Position numbers and translations under genes: made by a program. Of a DNA stretch of 64,000 bases, positions 8,415-16,868 are shown piece by piece. The DNA comes from Streptomyces odontomachi (GTDB lineage Bacteria > Actinomycetota > Actinomycetes > Streptomycetales > Streptomycetaceae). The notes beneath the pieces are model-generated. The model was not told the origin of the DNA. It did no database searches and saw only the letters and a program-made list of their open reading frames with translations. The stretch is taken from the NCBI RefSeq assembly GCF_024435355.1, contig NZ_JAMJWG010000001.1, positions 744,001 through 808,000 on the forward strand. The letters are read 5' to 3'. Within the stretch, counting starts at the first letter, position 1, and each line of letters starts with the position of its first letter.

Positions 8415-9080
8415 TCACTCCCCGGTCGTCAGCACCACCTCCAGGGTGCGCGGCCCGTGCACGCCCTCCACCCGGTCGAGTTCGATGTCGCTGGTCGCCG
8501 ACGGCCCGGAGATCCATGTCAGGGGACGTCCGGGAGAGAGCCGTTCGAGGGCCTGCGGGACGGACGAGACGACCTGGTCGGGGACCCGAACGACACAGAT
8601 GTGGTGGTCGGGGACGAGCGTGATGCGGCGGCGGCCCTGGTCAGGACCGCCGTTGAGCACCAGGGTGCCGGTCTCGGCGATCGCCACCGCGCAGCCGGTG
8701 ACCACGCTGTCCACCTCGTCGAGTTCGTGCGGGGTGCTCGTGGCGAGGTCCTCCACACGGCGCGGCCCGGCGTCGGCGAGCCAGTGCGGCGGCAGCCCGG
8801 GTGGCACCAGCACCGACCGTGCCCCGCGGTCGGCCAGCAGCCGGCCCAGCAGTCCGGCGAGACCGCCCGCGTCCGTGCGGTGCACGATGGCCCGGTAGTC
8901 CGCCAGGTTCTCCGCGAGCAGCTCCACCGTCTCCTCCTCGGTGCGCTCACCGTGCGCGCGGAGGTAGTCACGGTCCACGGCCCGCGCGTAGCCGGCCGTG
9001 TGGGCGGTGCCGGTGTCGTCGGCGGGCACATCGGCCAGTGCCCGGCGCACCCGGCCCAGGATGACGTCCTTGCTGCTCAC
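8415..9080 (-). CDS. lutC: Lactate utilization protein C (LUD family)
   Basis: A 221-residue LUD-domain protein, third member of the LutABC complex that oxidises L-lactate to pyruvate. The C-terminal half contains AIAETGTLVLNGG and a run matching LutC/YkgG proteins. It starts at GTG 9080, overlapping the lutB stop by 4 nt (GTGA), so translation is coupled. It is last in the lutABC operon and converges on the PAS-GAF-PP2C gene. A frame continuing upstream to 10115 is only the antisense-rich shadow of lutB. Confidence 0.9.
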   Translation of the reverse strand: MSSKDVILGRVRRALADVPADDTGTAHTAGYARAVDRDYLRAHGERTEEETVELLAENLADYRAIVHRTDAGGLAGLLGRLLADRGARSVLVPPGLPPHWLADAGPRRVEDLATSTPHELDEVDSVVTGCAVAIAETGTLVLNGGPDQGRRRITLVPDHHICVVRVPDQVVSSVPQALERLSPGRPLTWISGPSATSDIELDRVEGVHGPRTLEVVLTTGE

Positions 9081-10651
9081 TGCGGGTCCTTTCCGGGCTC
9101 GGTGCCGGGTTGCGGGCTGCTCTGACCGCTGGCGGAGGGCGGTGCGGGACGCTGGGCGCCGGCCGCGTTGCCGGCCCCGTGGGTGCGCCGCCACCAGTCG
9201 CGGAACGGCTCCGCGGGCAGCCTCGGCAGATCGCGCGTCGCGCTCCACGCCCGGCCAGGGCCCGGCAGGGTGCGCGGGTGGACACGACGGGTGGCGGACG
9301 CCAGACGCTGTCCCGCACGCAGCGCCGCGGGATGGCTGAACGTCCAGCGGGCGGCGCGCATGGCGGCCCGCTCCGCGGCGTGCCCTCGGGCCGGCTTCAG
9401 CCGCACCTTGGCGCCCTGCCGGGTCACCGGACCACCCTCGACGACCCGCTCCCGCAGGTGCACCAGTACCTCGGGGATGTCGATCGCGACCGGGCACACC
9501 TCGTAGCAGGCGCCGCACAGCGACGAGGCGTACGGCAGCGAGGCGTCGATGTCGCTGGCCGTGCCGCGCAGTTGCGGGCTGAGGATCGCCCCGATCGGGC
9601 CCGGGTACACCGACCCGTAGGCGTGCCCGCCGGCCCGCTCGTACACCGGGCAGACATTGAGGCAGGCCGAGCAGCGGATGCAGCGCAGCGCCTGGCGTCC
9701 GACGGTGTCGGCGAGGGTGTCGGTGCGACCGTTGTCGAGCAGCACCAGGTGGAAGGTGCGCGGCCCGTCGGCCGTGTCGGCGTCCGTGGTCCCGGTCCAC
9801 ATGGAGGTGTACGGGTTCATCCGCTCCGCGGTCGAGGAGCGGGGCAGGGTCTGGAGGAAGACCTCCAGGTCCTGCCAGGTCGGCACCACCTTCTCGATGC
9901 CCACGACGGAGATCAACGTCTCCGGCAGCGTCAGGCACATCCGGCCGTTGCCCTCGGACTCGACGACGACGAGGGTGCCGGTCTCGGCGACCATGAAGTT
10001 GGCGCCCGAGACACCGACCTTGGCGCGCAGGAACTTCTCCCGCAGGTGCAGCCGCGCCGCCTCGGCGAGATCGGCGGGCACATCGCTCAGGCCGTCCGGC
10101 GCCGGCCGGCCCCACTCGCCCATCTCCCGCGTGAAGATGTCCTGGATCTCGCTGCGGTTGCGGTGGATCGCGGGAACGAGGATGTGTGACGGGCGGTCCT
10201 TGCCGAGCTGCACGATCAGCTCGGCCAGGTCGGTCTCGTAGGCGTCGATGCCTTCGGCGGCCAGGGCTTCGTTGAGCCCGATCTCCTGGGTGGCCATCGA
10301 CTTGACCTTGACGACCTCGCGCTCGCCGGTCTCCTTGACCAGGCCGGCGACGATCCGGTTGGCCTCGTCGGCGTCGGCCGCCCAGTGCACGGTGCCGCCC
10401 GCGGCGGTCACCGACTCCTCCAGTTGCAGCAGATAGCGGTCCAGATGGCGCAGCGTGTGGTCCTTGATCTGCTGCCCCGCCGTGCGCAGCGCCGCCCAGT
10501 CGGCCAGTTCGGACACCGCCCGCGCGCGCTTGGCGCGGATGGTGTGCGTGGCGTGCCGCAGGTTGCCGCGCAGGGTGTCGTCGTGCACCGCGGTGCGCGC
10601 CGCGGTGGGAAACGCCGGCATGCCGACGAAGGTGCCAGTCACGTCGGTCAT
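9077..10651 (-). CDS. lutB: Lactate utilization iron-sulfur protein B
   Basis: A 524-residue subunit of the L-lactate oxidising complex, with an N-terminal LUD domain followed by a ferredoxin-like region. Two cysteine clusters, CIRCSACLNVCP (about residue 320) and CGACYEVCP (about residue 375), should bind two [4Fe-4S] centres. The motif MVAETGTLVVVES lies in the LUD domain. The start ATG at 10651 overlaps the lutA stop in ATGA and gives the normal family N-terminus. The tail after about residue 430 is Arg/Pro-rich and variable, as is common in actinobacterial LutB. The protein is cytoplasmic and feeds electrons to the respiratory chain. Confidence 0.92.
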   Translation of the reverse strand: MTDVTGTFVGMPAFPTAARTAVHDDTLRGNLRHATHTIRAKRARAVSELADWAALRTAGQQIKDHTLRHLDRYLLQLEESVTAAGGTVHWAADADEANRIVAGLVKETGEREVVKVKSMATQEIGLNEALAAEGIDAYETDLAELIVQLGKDRPSHILVPAIHRNRSEIQDIFTREMGEWGRPAPDGLSDVPADLAEAARLHLREKFLRAKVGVSGANFMVAETGTLVVVESEGNGRMCLTLPETLISVVGIEKVVPTWQDLEVFLQTLPRSSTAERMNPYTSMWTGTTDADTADGPRTFHLVLLDNGRTDTLADTVGRQALRCIRCSACLNVCPVYERAGGHAYGSVYPGPIGAILSPQLRGTASDIDASLPYASSLCGACYEVCPVAIDIPEVLVHLRERVVEGGPVTRQGAKVRLKPARGHAAERAAMRAARWTFSHPAALRAGQRLASATRRVHPRTLPGPGRAWSATRDLPRLPAEPFRDWWRRTHGAGNAAGAQRPAPPSASGQSSPQPGTEPGKDPQ

Positions 10652-11403
10652 GACAGGGTTTCCTCTTCCGTGCTCGCCAGGATGTCCGCGATGTGCACCG
10701 GGCGCATGCCGGTGCGCAGCCGTGCCATGGTGCCGCCGATGTGCATGAGGCAGGAGTTGTCGGCAGCGCACAGCACCTCGGCGCCGGTCGACTCCGCGTT
10801 GCGTACCTTGTCCGCCCCCATGGCCGCCGACACGTCGGGGTTCTTCACGGCGAAGGTGCCACCGAAGCCGCAGCACTCGTCGGCACCCGGCAACTCCACC
10901 AGCCGCAGCCCCCGGACGGCCTCCAGCAGCCGGCGGGGCCGCTCACCGAGCCCCAGGGCGCGCAGCCCGTGGCAGGTGGGGTGGTACGTCACGGTGTGCG
11001 GGTAGTACGCGCCCACGTCGGTCACCCCCAGGACGTCCACCAGGAACTCGGTCAGCTCGTACGTCCTGGGGATCACCGGGGCGAGCGCCGTCGCGAGCGC
11101 GTCGCCGCGGCCTTCCGCGCGGGCCCGCTCGCCGAGCCGTGGATACAGCTCCCGCACCATCGAGGCGCAGGACCCCGATGGGGTGACGATCGCGTCGTAA
11201 TCACGGAAGACATCGGAGAATTGGCGCGCCAGCGGCTCCGCCTCGTGCCGGTATCCGGTGTTGTAGTGGGCCTGCCCGCAGCAGGTCTGCGCCATCGGGA
11301 AGTCCACCTCGACACCCAGCCGGGTCAGGAGCGTGACCACAGAGCGGCCGGTGTCCGGATAGAGCGTGTCGTTGACGCATGTCAGGAACAGGGCGACCCG
11401 CAT
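10648..11403 (-). CDS. lutA: Lactate utilization protein A (CCG-domain iron-sulfur subunit)
   Basis: A 251-residue protein with two cysteine-rich CCG domains, seen as TCCGQAHYN in the first and ECCGFGGTF in the second, plus YHPTCHG between them. These ligate unusual iron-sulfur clusters in LutA, GlpC and HdrB-type proteins. It is first in lutABC, and the complex lets cells grow on L-lactate independently of classical lactate dehydrogenase. The ATG at 11403 begins MRVALFLTC, the standard family start; AGGAG lies about a dozen nt upstream. The leader (11415-11460) contains CGACAACTGTCCGACGAC, which could be a GntR-type site, but no regulator gene adjoins. Confidence 0.92.
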   Translation of the reverse strand: MRVALFLTCVNDTLYPDTGRSVVTLLTRLGVEVDFPMAQTCCGQAHYNTGYRHEAEPLARQFSDVFRDYDAIVTPSGSCASMVRELYPRLGERARAEGRGDALATALAPVIPRTYELTEFLVDVLGVTDVGAYYPHTVTYHPTCHGLRALGLGERPRRLLEAVRGLRLVELPGADECCGFGGTFAVKNPDVSAAMGADKVRNAESTGAEVLCAADNSCLMHIGGTMARLRTGMRPVHIADILASTEEETLS

Positions 11404-11494
11404 GACGTGCTTCGTCTCCTCGGTCGTCGGACAGTTGTCGCAGAGATCATGGGATGAGTCATCGGATGGGTGCAGAGTACGCGTCGCTCGTACC

Positions 11495-12973
11495 TCAGGC
11501 CGAGGGGGCATCCCCGTCGTATTCCTCGACCTGGCGGTCCCAGGCCTTCCTGTCCCCGGACGGCCGGTACCGCGCGAGCGGTTGGGTGGCGGCCAGCAGG
11601 GACCGCATCCGCGGCAGGTCACCGGCGAGACCGTGCGAGCGGGCCTGCACCAGGACGTTGCCGAACGCGGCGGCCTCCGCCGGCCCGGCGACCACCGGCA
11701 GCCCGCAGGCGTCGGCGGTCAGCTGGCACAGCAGGGCGTTGCGGGCCCCGCCGCCGACTATGTGCACCACGTCCACATGGCGCCCCGACAGCCGCTGCGC
11801 CTCGTCGACGGCGCGCCGATGGGCCAGGGCGAGGGAGTCCAGGATGCACCGGGTGATCCCGGCGGGCGTGTCGGGCACCCGCCGGCCCTGCTTGCGGCAG
11901 GCCGCCGTGATCCGCCCGGGCATGCCGCCCGGCGCGAGGAAGTCCGGGTCGCCCGCGTCCACCACGGACCGCAGGCCCGGTTCGGCGGCGGCATCGCGCA
12001 GCAGCGGCTCCAGCGGGGGGTTGTCCCATTCCCGCAGGCACTCCTGGAGCAGCCACAGGCCCATGATGTTGCGCAGGTAGCGCACGGTGCCGTCGAGCCC
12101 CAGCTCGTTGGTGAAGTTGGCCAGCCGGCTGGCCTCGGTGAGCACCGGCGCGTCCAGTTCGAGCCCTGCGAGGGACCAGGTGCCGGTGCACACGTAGGCG
12201 AACGGGACGCCGTCGGCAGCAGGGACCGCCGCCACCGCCGAGGCCGTGTCGTGCGAGCCGACCGTCGTCACCGGCACCGGGCCGGCCAGCCCGGTCTCGG
12301 CCAGTACCTCGGGCAGCAGCGCACCGGCCGGGTCGCCGGGGCGGCGCAGCGGCGGGAAGAGGGACAGGTCGATGCCGAGCCGTTCCGCCGTGGGATACGA
12401 CCAGTCGCGGGTGCGCGGGTCGATCAGCTGGGTGGTGGAGGCGTTGGTGAGTTCGGTGCCGGCCTCGCCGGTCAGCCAGCGGCTCAGCAGATCGGGGATG
12501 AGCAGCATCTGCCGGGCCGCCGCCAGCTGGGCGCTGCCGCGGGCGGCCACCAGCTGGTAGAGGGTGTTGAAGGGCACGTACTGCAACCCGGTCGCCGCAT
12601 ACAGCTCGGCGGCCGGCACGCTCCGCCACACCTCCTCGGCGACGCCCTCCGTGCGCGTGTCGCGGTAGTGGACCGGGTTGCCCAGCAGGCGGCCGTCGGC
12701 GTCGAGCAGGCCGTAGTCCACGGCCCAGCTGTCGATGCCGACGGAGGCGAGCCGGTCGGTGGCTGCGCCGGCCGCGCGCAGTCCGTCGAGCACTCCGCCG
12801 TAGAGGGCGAGGATGTCCCAGCGCAGGCCTTCGGGCAGGCGGAGCGGACGGTTGGGGAAGCGGTGCACCTCGGTCAGCGACAGTTCGGCGCCCGTGCCGG
12901 AGCCCACCCGGCCCAGCATGACCCGCCCGCTGGAGGCGCCCAGGTCGACCGCGGCACACTGGAAGTCACTCAT
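11495..12973 (-). CDS. rhaB: Rhamnulokinase
   Basis: A 492-residue FGGY-family sugar kinase that phosphorylates L-rhamnulose to L-rhamnulose 1-phosphate. The N-terminal phosphate loop is VDLGASSGRVMLG, the acceptor-binding region contains IDSWAVDYGLL, and the C-terminal domain has VGGGARNALLCQL. The start at ATG 12973 gives MSDFQCAAVDLG, with AAGAGG upstream. It is third of the minus-strand rhaI, aldolase-dehydrogenase, rhaB set, separated from the preceding gene by 222 nt containing a GC-rich inverted repeat. The enzyme is cytoplasmic. The assignment is supported both by motifs and by the neighbouring isomerase and aldolase. Confidence 0.93.
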   Translation of the reverse strand: MSDFQCAAVDLGASSGRVMLGRVGSGTGAELSLTEVHRFPNRPLRLPEGLRWDILALYGGVLDGLRAAGAATDRLASVGIDSWAVDYGLLDADGRLLGNPVHYRDTRTEGVAEEVWRSVPAAELYAATGLQYVPFNTLYQLVAARGSAQLAAARQMLLIPDLLSRWLTGEAGTELTNASTTQLIDPRTRDWSYPTAERLGIDLSLFPPLRRPGDPAGALLPEVLAETGLAGPVPVTTVGSHDTASAVAAVPAADGVPFAYVCTGTWSLAGLELDAPVLTEASRLANFTNELGLDGTVRYLRNIMGLWLLQECLREWDNPPLEPLLRDAAAEPGLRSVVDAGDPDFLAPGGMPGRITAACRKQGRRVPDTPAGITRCILDSLALAHRRAVDEAQRLSGRHVDVVHIVGGGARNALLCQLTADACGLPVVAGPAEAAAFGNVLVQARSHGLAGDLPRMRSLLAATQPLARYRPSGDRKAWDRQVEEYDGDAPSA

Positions 12974-13117
12974 GGGCACCTCTTCTTGCTCGTCTTCTTG
13001 CTCGTCCCCCCACCCCGAAGGGGACGGGACCGTGACACATACCGCGGCGCCGCACGGCAACACCTCTGGGGGCGCCTTCCCGTCCGTCGGACAGCGTTCG
13101 TCAGACAGCGGGGGAGC

Positions 13118-13183
13118 CGGGGCGCGGCCACGGATCCCCACACCGCGGAAGGGGCGCTCCGCCGCCAGGACGGCCGCGCCCCG
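13118..13183 (-). other. Inverted repeat between rhaD and rhaB
   Basis: CGGGGCGCGGCC (13118-13129) is perfectly complementary to GGCCGCGCCCCG (13172-13183) with a 42-nt loop. It sits in the 222-nt gap of the minus-strand rhamnose operon. It may lower expression of the distal kinase gene, act as an mRNA-processing boundary, or end one of two transcripts. Confidence 0.45.
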
Positions 13184-13195
13184 CACCGCCCCGGC

Positions 13196-15295
13196 TCACC
13201 GCAGGAACGCTGCGGCAACCCCCGCGTCCACCGGGATGTGCAGGCCGGTGGTGTGGGTGAGATCGCCGCCGGTCAGGGCGAAGACGGCGGCTGCGACGTG
13301 CTCGGGGAGCACCTCGCGCTTCAGCAGGGTCCGCTGGGCGTAGAACTCGCCGAGTTTCTCCTCCGGTACCCCGTAGACCGCGGCGCGCTTGGCGCCCCAG
13401 CCGCCCGCGAAGATCCCGGAGCCGCGCACCACGCCGTCGGGGTTGACGCCGTTGACCCGGATGCCGTGCTCGCCCAGTTCGGCGGCGAGCAGCCGTACCT
13501 GGTGGGCCTGGTCGGCCTTGGTGGCGGAGTAGGCGATGTTGTTCGGGCCCGCGAAGACGGCGTTCTTGGAGGCGATGTAGACGATGTCGCCGCCCATGCC
13601 CTGCGCGGTCATCACCCGGGCGGCCTCCCGGGAGACGAGGAAGGAGCCGCGGGCCATGATGCCGTGCTGGAGGTCCCAGTCCTCGGCGGTGGTCTCCAGC
13701 AGCGGCTTGGAGACGGAGATGCCGGCGTTGTTCACGACCAGGTCGAGTCCGCCGAAGGCGAGGACGGCCTCCTGGACGGCGGCCGCGATCTGCGCCTCGT
13801 CGGTGACGTCGACGCTGATCGCCACCGCCCTGTCCGGACCGCCGAGCTCGTCCGCGACGGTGGCCGCGTTCGTGGCGTTCACATCGGCGACCGCCACGCA
13901 GGCGCCCTCCGCCACCAGTCGGCGGGCGATCGCCTTGCCGATCCCGCTGCCCGCGCCGGTGACCAGGGCGATCCGGGTGGCCAGTGGCTTGGGCTTGGGC
14001 ATGCGCTGGAGCTTGGCCTCTTCCAGGGCCCAGTACTCGATGCGGAACTTCTCCGACTCCTCGATCGGCGCGTACGTCGACACCGCCTCCGCGCCCCGCA
14101 TCACGTTGATGGCGTTGACGTAGAACTCGCCAGCGACCCGGGCGGTCTGCTTGTCCTTGCCGAAGGAGAACATGCCCACGCCCGGGACCAGCACGATCGC
14201 CGGGTCGGCGCCGCGCATCGCGGGCGAGTCGGGGGTGGCGTGCCGCTCGTAGTAGGCGGCGTAGTCCTCGCGGTAGGCGGCGTGCAGCTCCCGCAGGCGC
14301 GCCACGGCCGCGTCGAGCGGCGCGGTGGCCGGCAGGTCGAGCACCAGGGGGCGCACCTTGGTGCGCAGGAAGTGGTCCGGGCAGGAGGTGCCCAGTGCGG
14401 CCAGCCGCGGGTGCTCGGCGCGCGAGACGAAGTCCAGCACTTCCTCGGAGTCGGTGAAGTGCCCCACCTGCGGACGGTCCTGGGAGGCCAGGCCGCGGAT
14501 CACGGGCGCCAGGGCAGCCGCACGCGCCCGACGCTCGTCCGGTGGCAGCGGCTCGTGGCCGGGCAGCACCGCGCCGAAGGGCTCGGCCTTGCCGTGCTCG
14601 GCGAGGAACCGCTCGGCGGTGCGGATGATGTGCAGCGAGTTGGCCTCGCACTCCTGCGCACTCTCGCCCCAGGCGGTGATGCCATGCCCCCCGAGGACGC
14701 ACCCGATGGCCTGCGGGTTCGCGGCCTTGATCGCGGCGATGTCCAGACCGAGCTGGAAGCCCGGACGCCGCCAGGGCACCCAGACCACCGAGTCACCGAA
14801 ACACTCCGCGGTCAGCTTCTCCCCGTCGGCCGCACAGGCCAACGCGATACCGGAGTCAGGATGCAGATGATCGACATGGGCCGCGTCCACCAGCGCGTGC
14901 ATGGCCGTGTCGATGGACGGCGCCGCACCCCCCTTGCCATGCAGGCAGTAGTCGAACGCGGCCACCATCTCGTCCTCCCGCGCCACCCCCGGGTAGACGT
15001 CCTTGAGCGCCCGCACCCGGTCCAACCGCAGCACGGCGAGCCCCGCACCGGTGAGCGTGCCCAGGTCCCCACCCGAGCCCTTCACCCACATGAGCTCCGC
15101 CTCCCCGCCGGTGACCGGGTCGGGGGCCCGGCCCTTGGCGGAGGTGTTGCCCCCGGCGTAGTTGGTGTTGCGCGGGTCGGCGCCCAGCCGGTGCGAGCGG
15201 GCCAGCAACTCGGCCACCGCGGGGTGCCCGGCCCGCCCGTCGGTCCGCTCCGGCGGGACACCTTCGCCGGACGGTGTGCTGGTCGTGCTGCTCAT
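13196..15295 (-). CDS. rhaD: Bifunctional rhamnulose-1-phosphate aldolase / lactaldehyde dehydrogenase
   Basis: A 699-residue fusion. The N-terminal class II aldolase/adducin domain (about 25-400) contains YAGGNTSAKG and would cleave rhamnulose 1-phosphate to dihydroxyacetone phosphate and L-lactaldehyde. The C-terminal short-chain dehydrogenase domain (about 440-690) has the NAD-binding TGAGSGIGKAIA and the catalytic YSATK, and would process lactaldehyde. The dehydrogenase product, lactate, could then feed lutABC, which lies 2 kb downstream; that link is inference. The ATG at 15295 starts MSSTTSTPSG; the stop of rhaI is at 15300, so only 4 nt separate the two genes and they are surely cotranscribed. 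Confidence 0.93.
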   Translation of the reverse strand: MSSTTSTPSGEGVPPERTDGRAGHPAVAELLARSHRLGADPRNTNYAGGNTSAKGRAPDPVTGGEAELMWVKGSGGDLGTLTGAGLAVLRLDRVRALKDVYPGVAREDEMVAAFDYCLHGKGGAAPSIDTAMHALVDAAHVDHLHPDSGIALACAADGEKLTAECFGDSVVWVPWRRPGFQLGLDIAAIKAANPQAIGCVLGGHGITAWGESAQECEANSLHIIRTAERFLAEHGKAEPFGAVLPGHEPLPPDERRARAAALAPVIRGLASQDRPQVGHFTDSEEVLDFVSRAEHPRLAALGTSCPDHFLRTKVRPLVLDLPATAPLDAAVARLRELHAAYREDYAAYYERHATPDSPAMRGADPAIVLVPGVGMFSFGKDKQTARVAGEFYVNAINVMRGAEAVSTYAPIEESEKFRIEYWALEEAKLQRMPKPKPLATRIALVTGAGSGIGKAIARRLVAEGACVAVADVNATNAATVADELGGPDRAVAISVDVTDEAQIAAAVQEAVLAFGGLDLVVNNAGISVSKPLLETTAEDWDLQHGIMARGSFLVSREAARVMTAQGMGGDIVYIASKNAVFAGPNNIAYSATKADQAHQVRLLAAELGEHGIRVNGVNPDGVVRGSGIFAGGWGAKRAAVYGVPEEKLGEFYAQRTLLKREVLPEHVAAAVFALTGGDLTHTTGLHIPVDAGVAAAFLR

Positions 15296-15299
15296 GTGC

Positions 15300-16460
15300 T
15301 CAGGCTCCCCATCCTGCTTGCGTGCCGCCGACGCGGTTGGTGACGATGTGCTGCTGCCAGCCCGAGGCGTGGTAGGCCGCGATCGGGTCCGGGTCCAGGC
15401 CGGCCGCGCTGCGGACCTCGGCCACCAGCGGGCGTACATCGGTGTTGAACGCGTCCATCAGTACGGCGTTGGCACCGAGCACGTCGCCCGTGGACTGCGC
15501 TGCGTGCAGTGCCTCGGCGTCGACGAGGAGGGCCTTGGCCGTGGCCTCCTGGACGTTCATCACCGAGCGGAGGATCGCGGGGATCTTGGGCTCGATGTTG
15601 TGGCACTGGTCGAGCATGAACGCGATCTCGTCGCCGAGCCCACCGCCCCGCACCACCTCGTACATGATCCGGAACAGCTGGAACGGGTCCGCCGCGCCCA
15701 CCATCAGGTCGTCGTCGGCGTAGAAGCGGGAGTTGAAGTCGAAGCCGCCGAGCCGGCCCTCGCGCAGCAGGAAGGCGACGATGAACTCGATGTTGGTGCC
15801 CGGCGCGTGGTGCCCGGTGTCCACGACGACCTGCGCCTTCGGACCGAGCTTGAGGCAGTGCGCGTAGGCCGTGCCCCAGTCGGGTACGTCGGTGGCGTAG
15901 AAGGCGGGCTCGAACAGTTTGTACTCCAGCAGCATCCGCTGTCCGTCGCCGAGCCGCTCGTGCACGGCGGCGAGCGCCTCGGCGAGCCGGTCCTGGCGGG
16001 CGTGCAGATCGTCCTGGCCCGGGTAGTTGGTGCCGTCCGAGAACCACAGCTTCAGATCGCGAGAGCCGGTGGCGTCCATGATGTCGACGCACTCCAGCAG
16101 GTGGTCCAGGGCCTTGCGGCGGACCGCCGGGTCGGGGTTGGTGACCGAGCCCAGCTTGTAGTCGTCGTCCTGGAAGACATTGGAGTTGATCGCGCCGATC
16201 GTCAGCCCGCGCTCCTTGGCGTGCGCTGCGAGGGCCGCGTAGTCGTCGACCCGGTCCCACGGGATGTGCAGGGCGACGGCCGGCGCCACGCCCGTCAGTG
16301 CGTGCACCTGGGCGGCGTCGTCCAGCTTCTCCTGCGGTGTGCGGGGCACCCCGGGTTGGGCAAAGACCTTGAAGCGCGTGCCGGAGTTTCCGTAGGCCCA
16401 GGACGGTGTCTCGATGCGCTGGGCCGCGAGCGACGCCCGTACGGCCGACAGATCGGGCAT
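15300..16460 (-). CDS. rhaI: L-rhamnose isomerase
   Basis: A 386-residue TIM-barrel isomerase converting L-rhamnose to L-rhamnulose, of the type found in actinobacteria and rhizobia rather than the E. coli RhaA type. Metal and substrate ligands are spread through the barrel; visible segments include VVVDTGHHAPGTNIEF and FDFNSRFYADDD. It is the first gene of the minus-strand rha operon. The ATG at 16460 is the natural start and lies only 12 nt from the operator TGAAAACGATTCAA, within the leader of a divergent promoter region shared with the rhamnose ABC importer. Confidence 0.92.
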   Translation of the reverse strand: MPDLSAVRASLAAQRIETPSWAYGNSGTRFKVFAQPGVPRTPQEKLDDAAQVHALTGVAPAVALHIPWDRVDDYAALAAHAKERGLTIGAINSNVFQDDDYKLGSVTNPDPAVRRKALDHLLECVDIMDATGSRDLKLWFSDGTNYPGQDDLHARQDRLAEALAAVHERLGDGQRMLLEYKLFEPAFYATDVPDWGTAYAHCLKLGPKAQVVVDTGHHAPGTNIEFIVAFLLREGRLGGFDFNSRFYADDDLMVGAADPFQLFRIMYEVVRGGGLGDEIAFMLDQCHNIEPKIPAILRSVMNVQEATAKALLVDAEALHAAQSTGDVLGANAVLMDAFNTDVRPLVAEVRSAAGLDPDPIAAYHASGWQQHIVTNRVGGTQAGWGA

Positions 16461-16471
16461 GTGGCCACCTC

Positions 16472-16528
16472 TGAAAACGATTCAATCCAATATCAGGGAA
16501 CTCTGACTCCGATTCCACCTCCCGTCAA
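16472..16528 (-). promoter_or_regulatory. rhaI promoter with LacI-type operator
   Basis: On the minus strand, TTGACG (16528-16523) is followed 17 nt later by CAGAGT (16505-16500) as a -10. Just downstream of the expected start is TGAAAACGATTCAA (16472-16485 on plus), an inverted repeat of TGAA and TTCA half-sites. The same half-sites occur in the divergent importer promoter. The LacI-family regulator at 22032 is the likely ligand-responsive repressor. Confidence 0.6.
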
Positions 16529-16596
16529 GGCCTCGGTGTGGCCAGATCACTCATGGTGAGGGACGGAAAAGGGGGCGGAACGCGGTGTGCGGAGCC

Positions 16597-16651
16597 TTGA
16601 CGTGCCTTTCGTTCGGGACTAGCTTCCCCGGAACTTGTTTGAATCATTTCA
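16597..16651 (+). promoter_or_regulatory. Rhamnose importer promoter with LacI-type operator
   Basis: TTGACG (16597-16602) and TAGCTT (16620-16625) are spaced 17 nt. The palindrome TGAATCATTTCA (16640-16651, TGAA-N4-TTCA) lies about 8 nt past the predicted start of transcription. It mirrors the layout of the divergent rhaI promoter, so one repressor could block both. Confidence 0.6.
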
Positions 16652-16868
16652 TGACCGGTGAGTCATGACGCGCGAGGCACGGGAAGCGGCTCGCTCCGGA
16701 GCTGGCCGGGGGTGCGTCGCCGATCGGGTCGTGTCGTGGACCGGCGGCCGGCACGGGCCGGTGCCGCGGGTGTGCTGCTCCGGCGGAGGGGCGGCAGCGC
16801 GACTCCGGGGGACCCCTCCGTTGCCGGTACGTCACGGAAAGTCCCTCTTGTCGAGTGGGAGTTGCAGC

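Noticed and set aside
11366..15343. A 1,325-codon open frame on the plus strand across the rhamnose genes
   Set aside because: Antisense to rhaB and the aldolase gene, which have clear enzyme motifs. Composition is Arg/Gly-rich and featureless.
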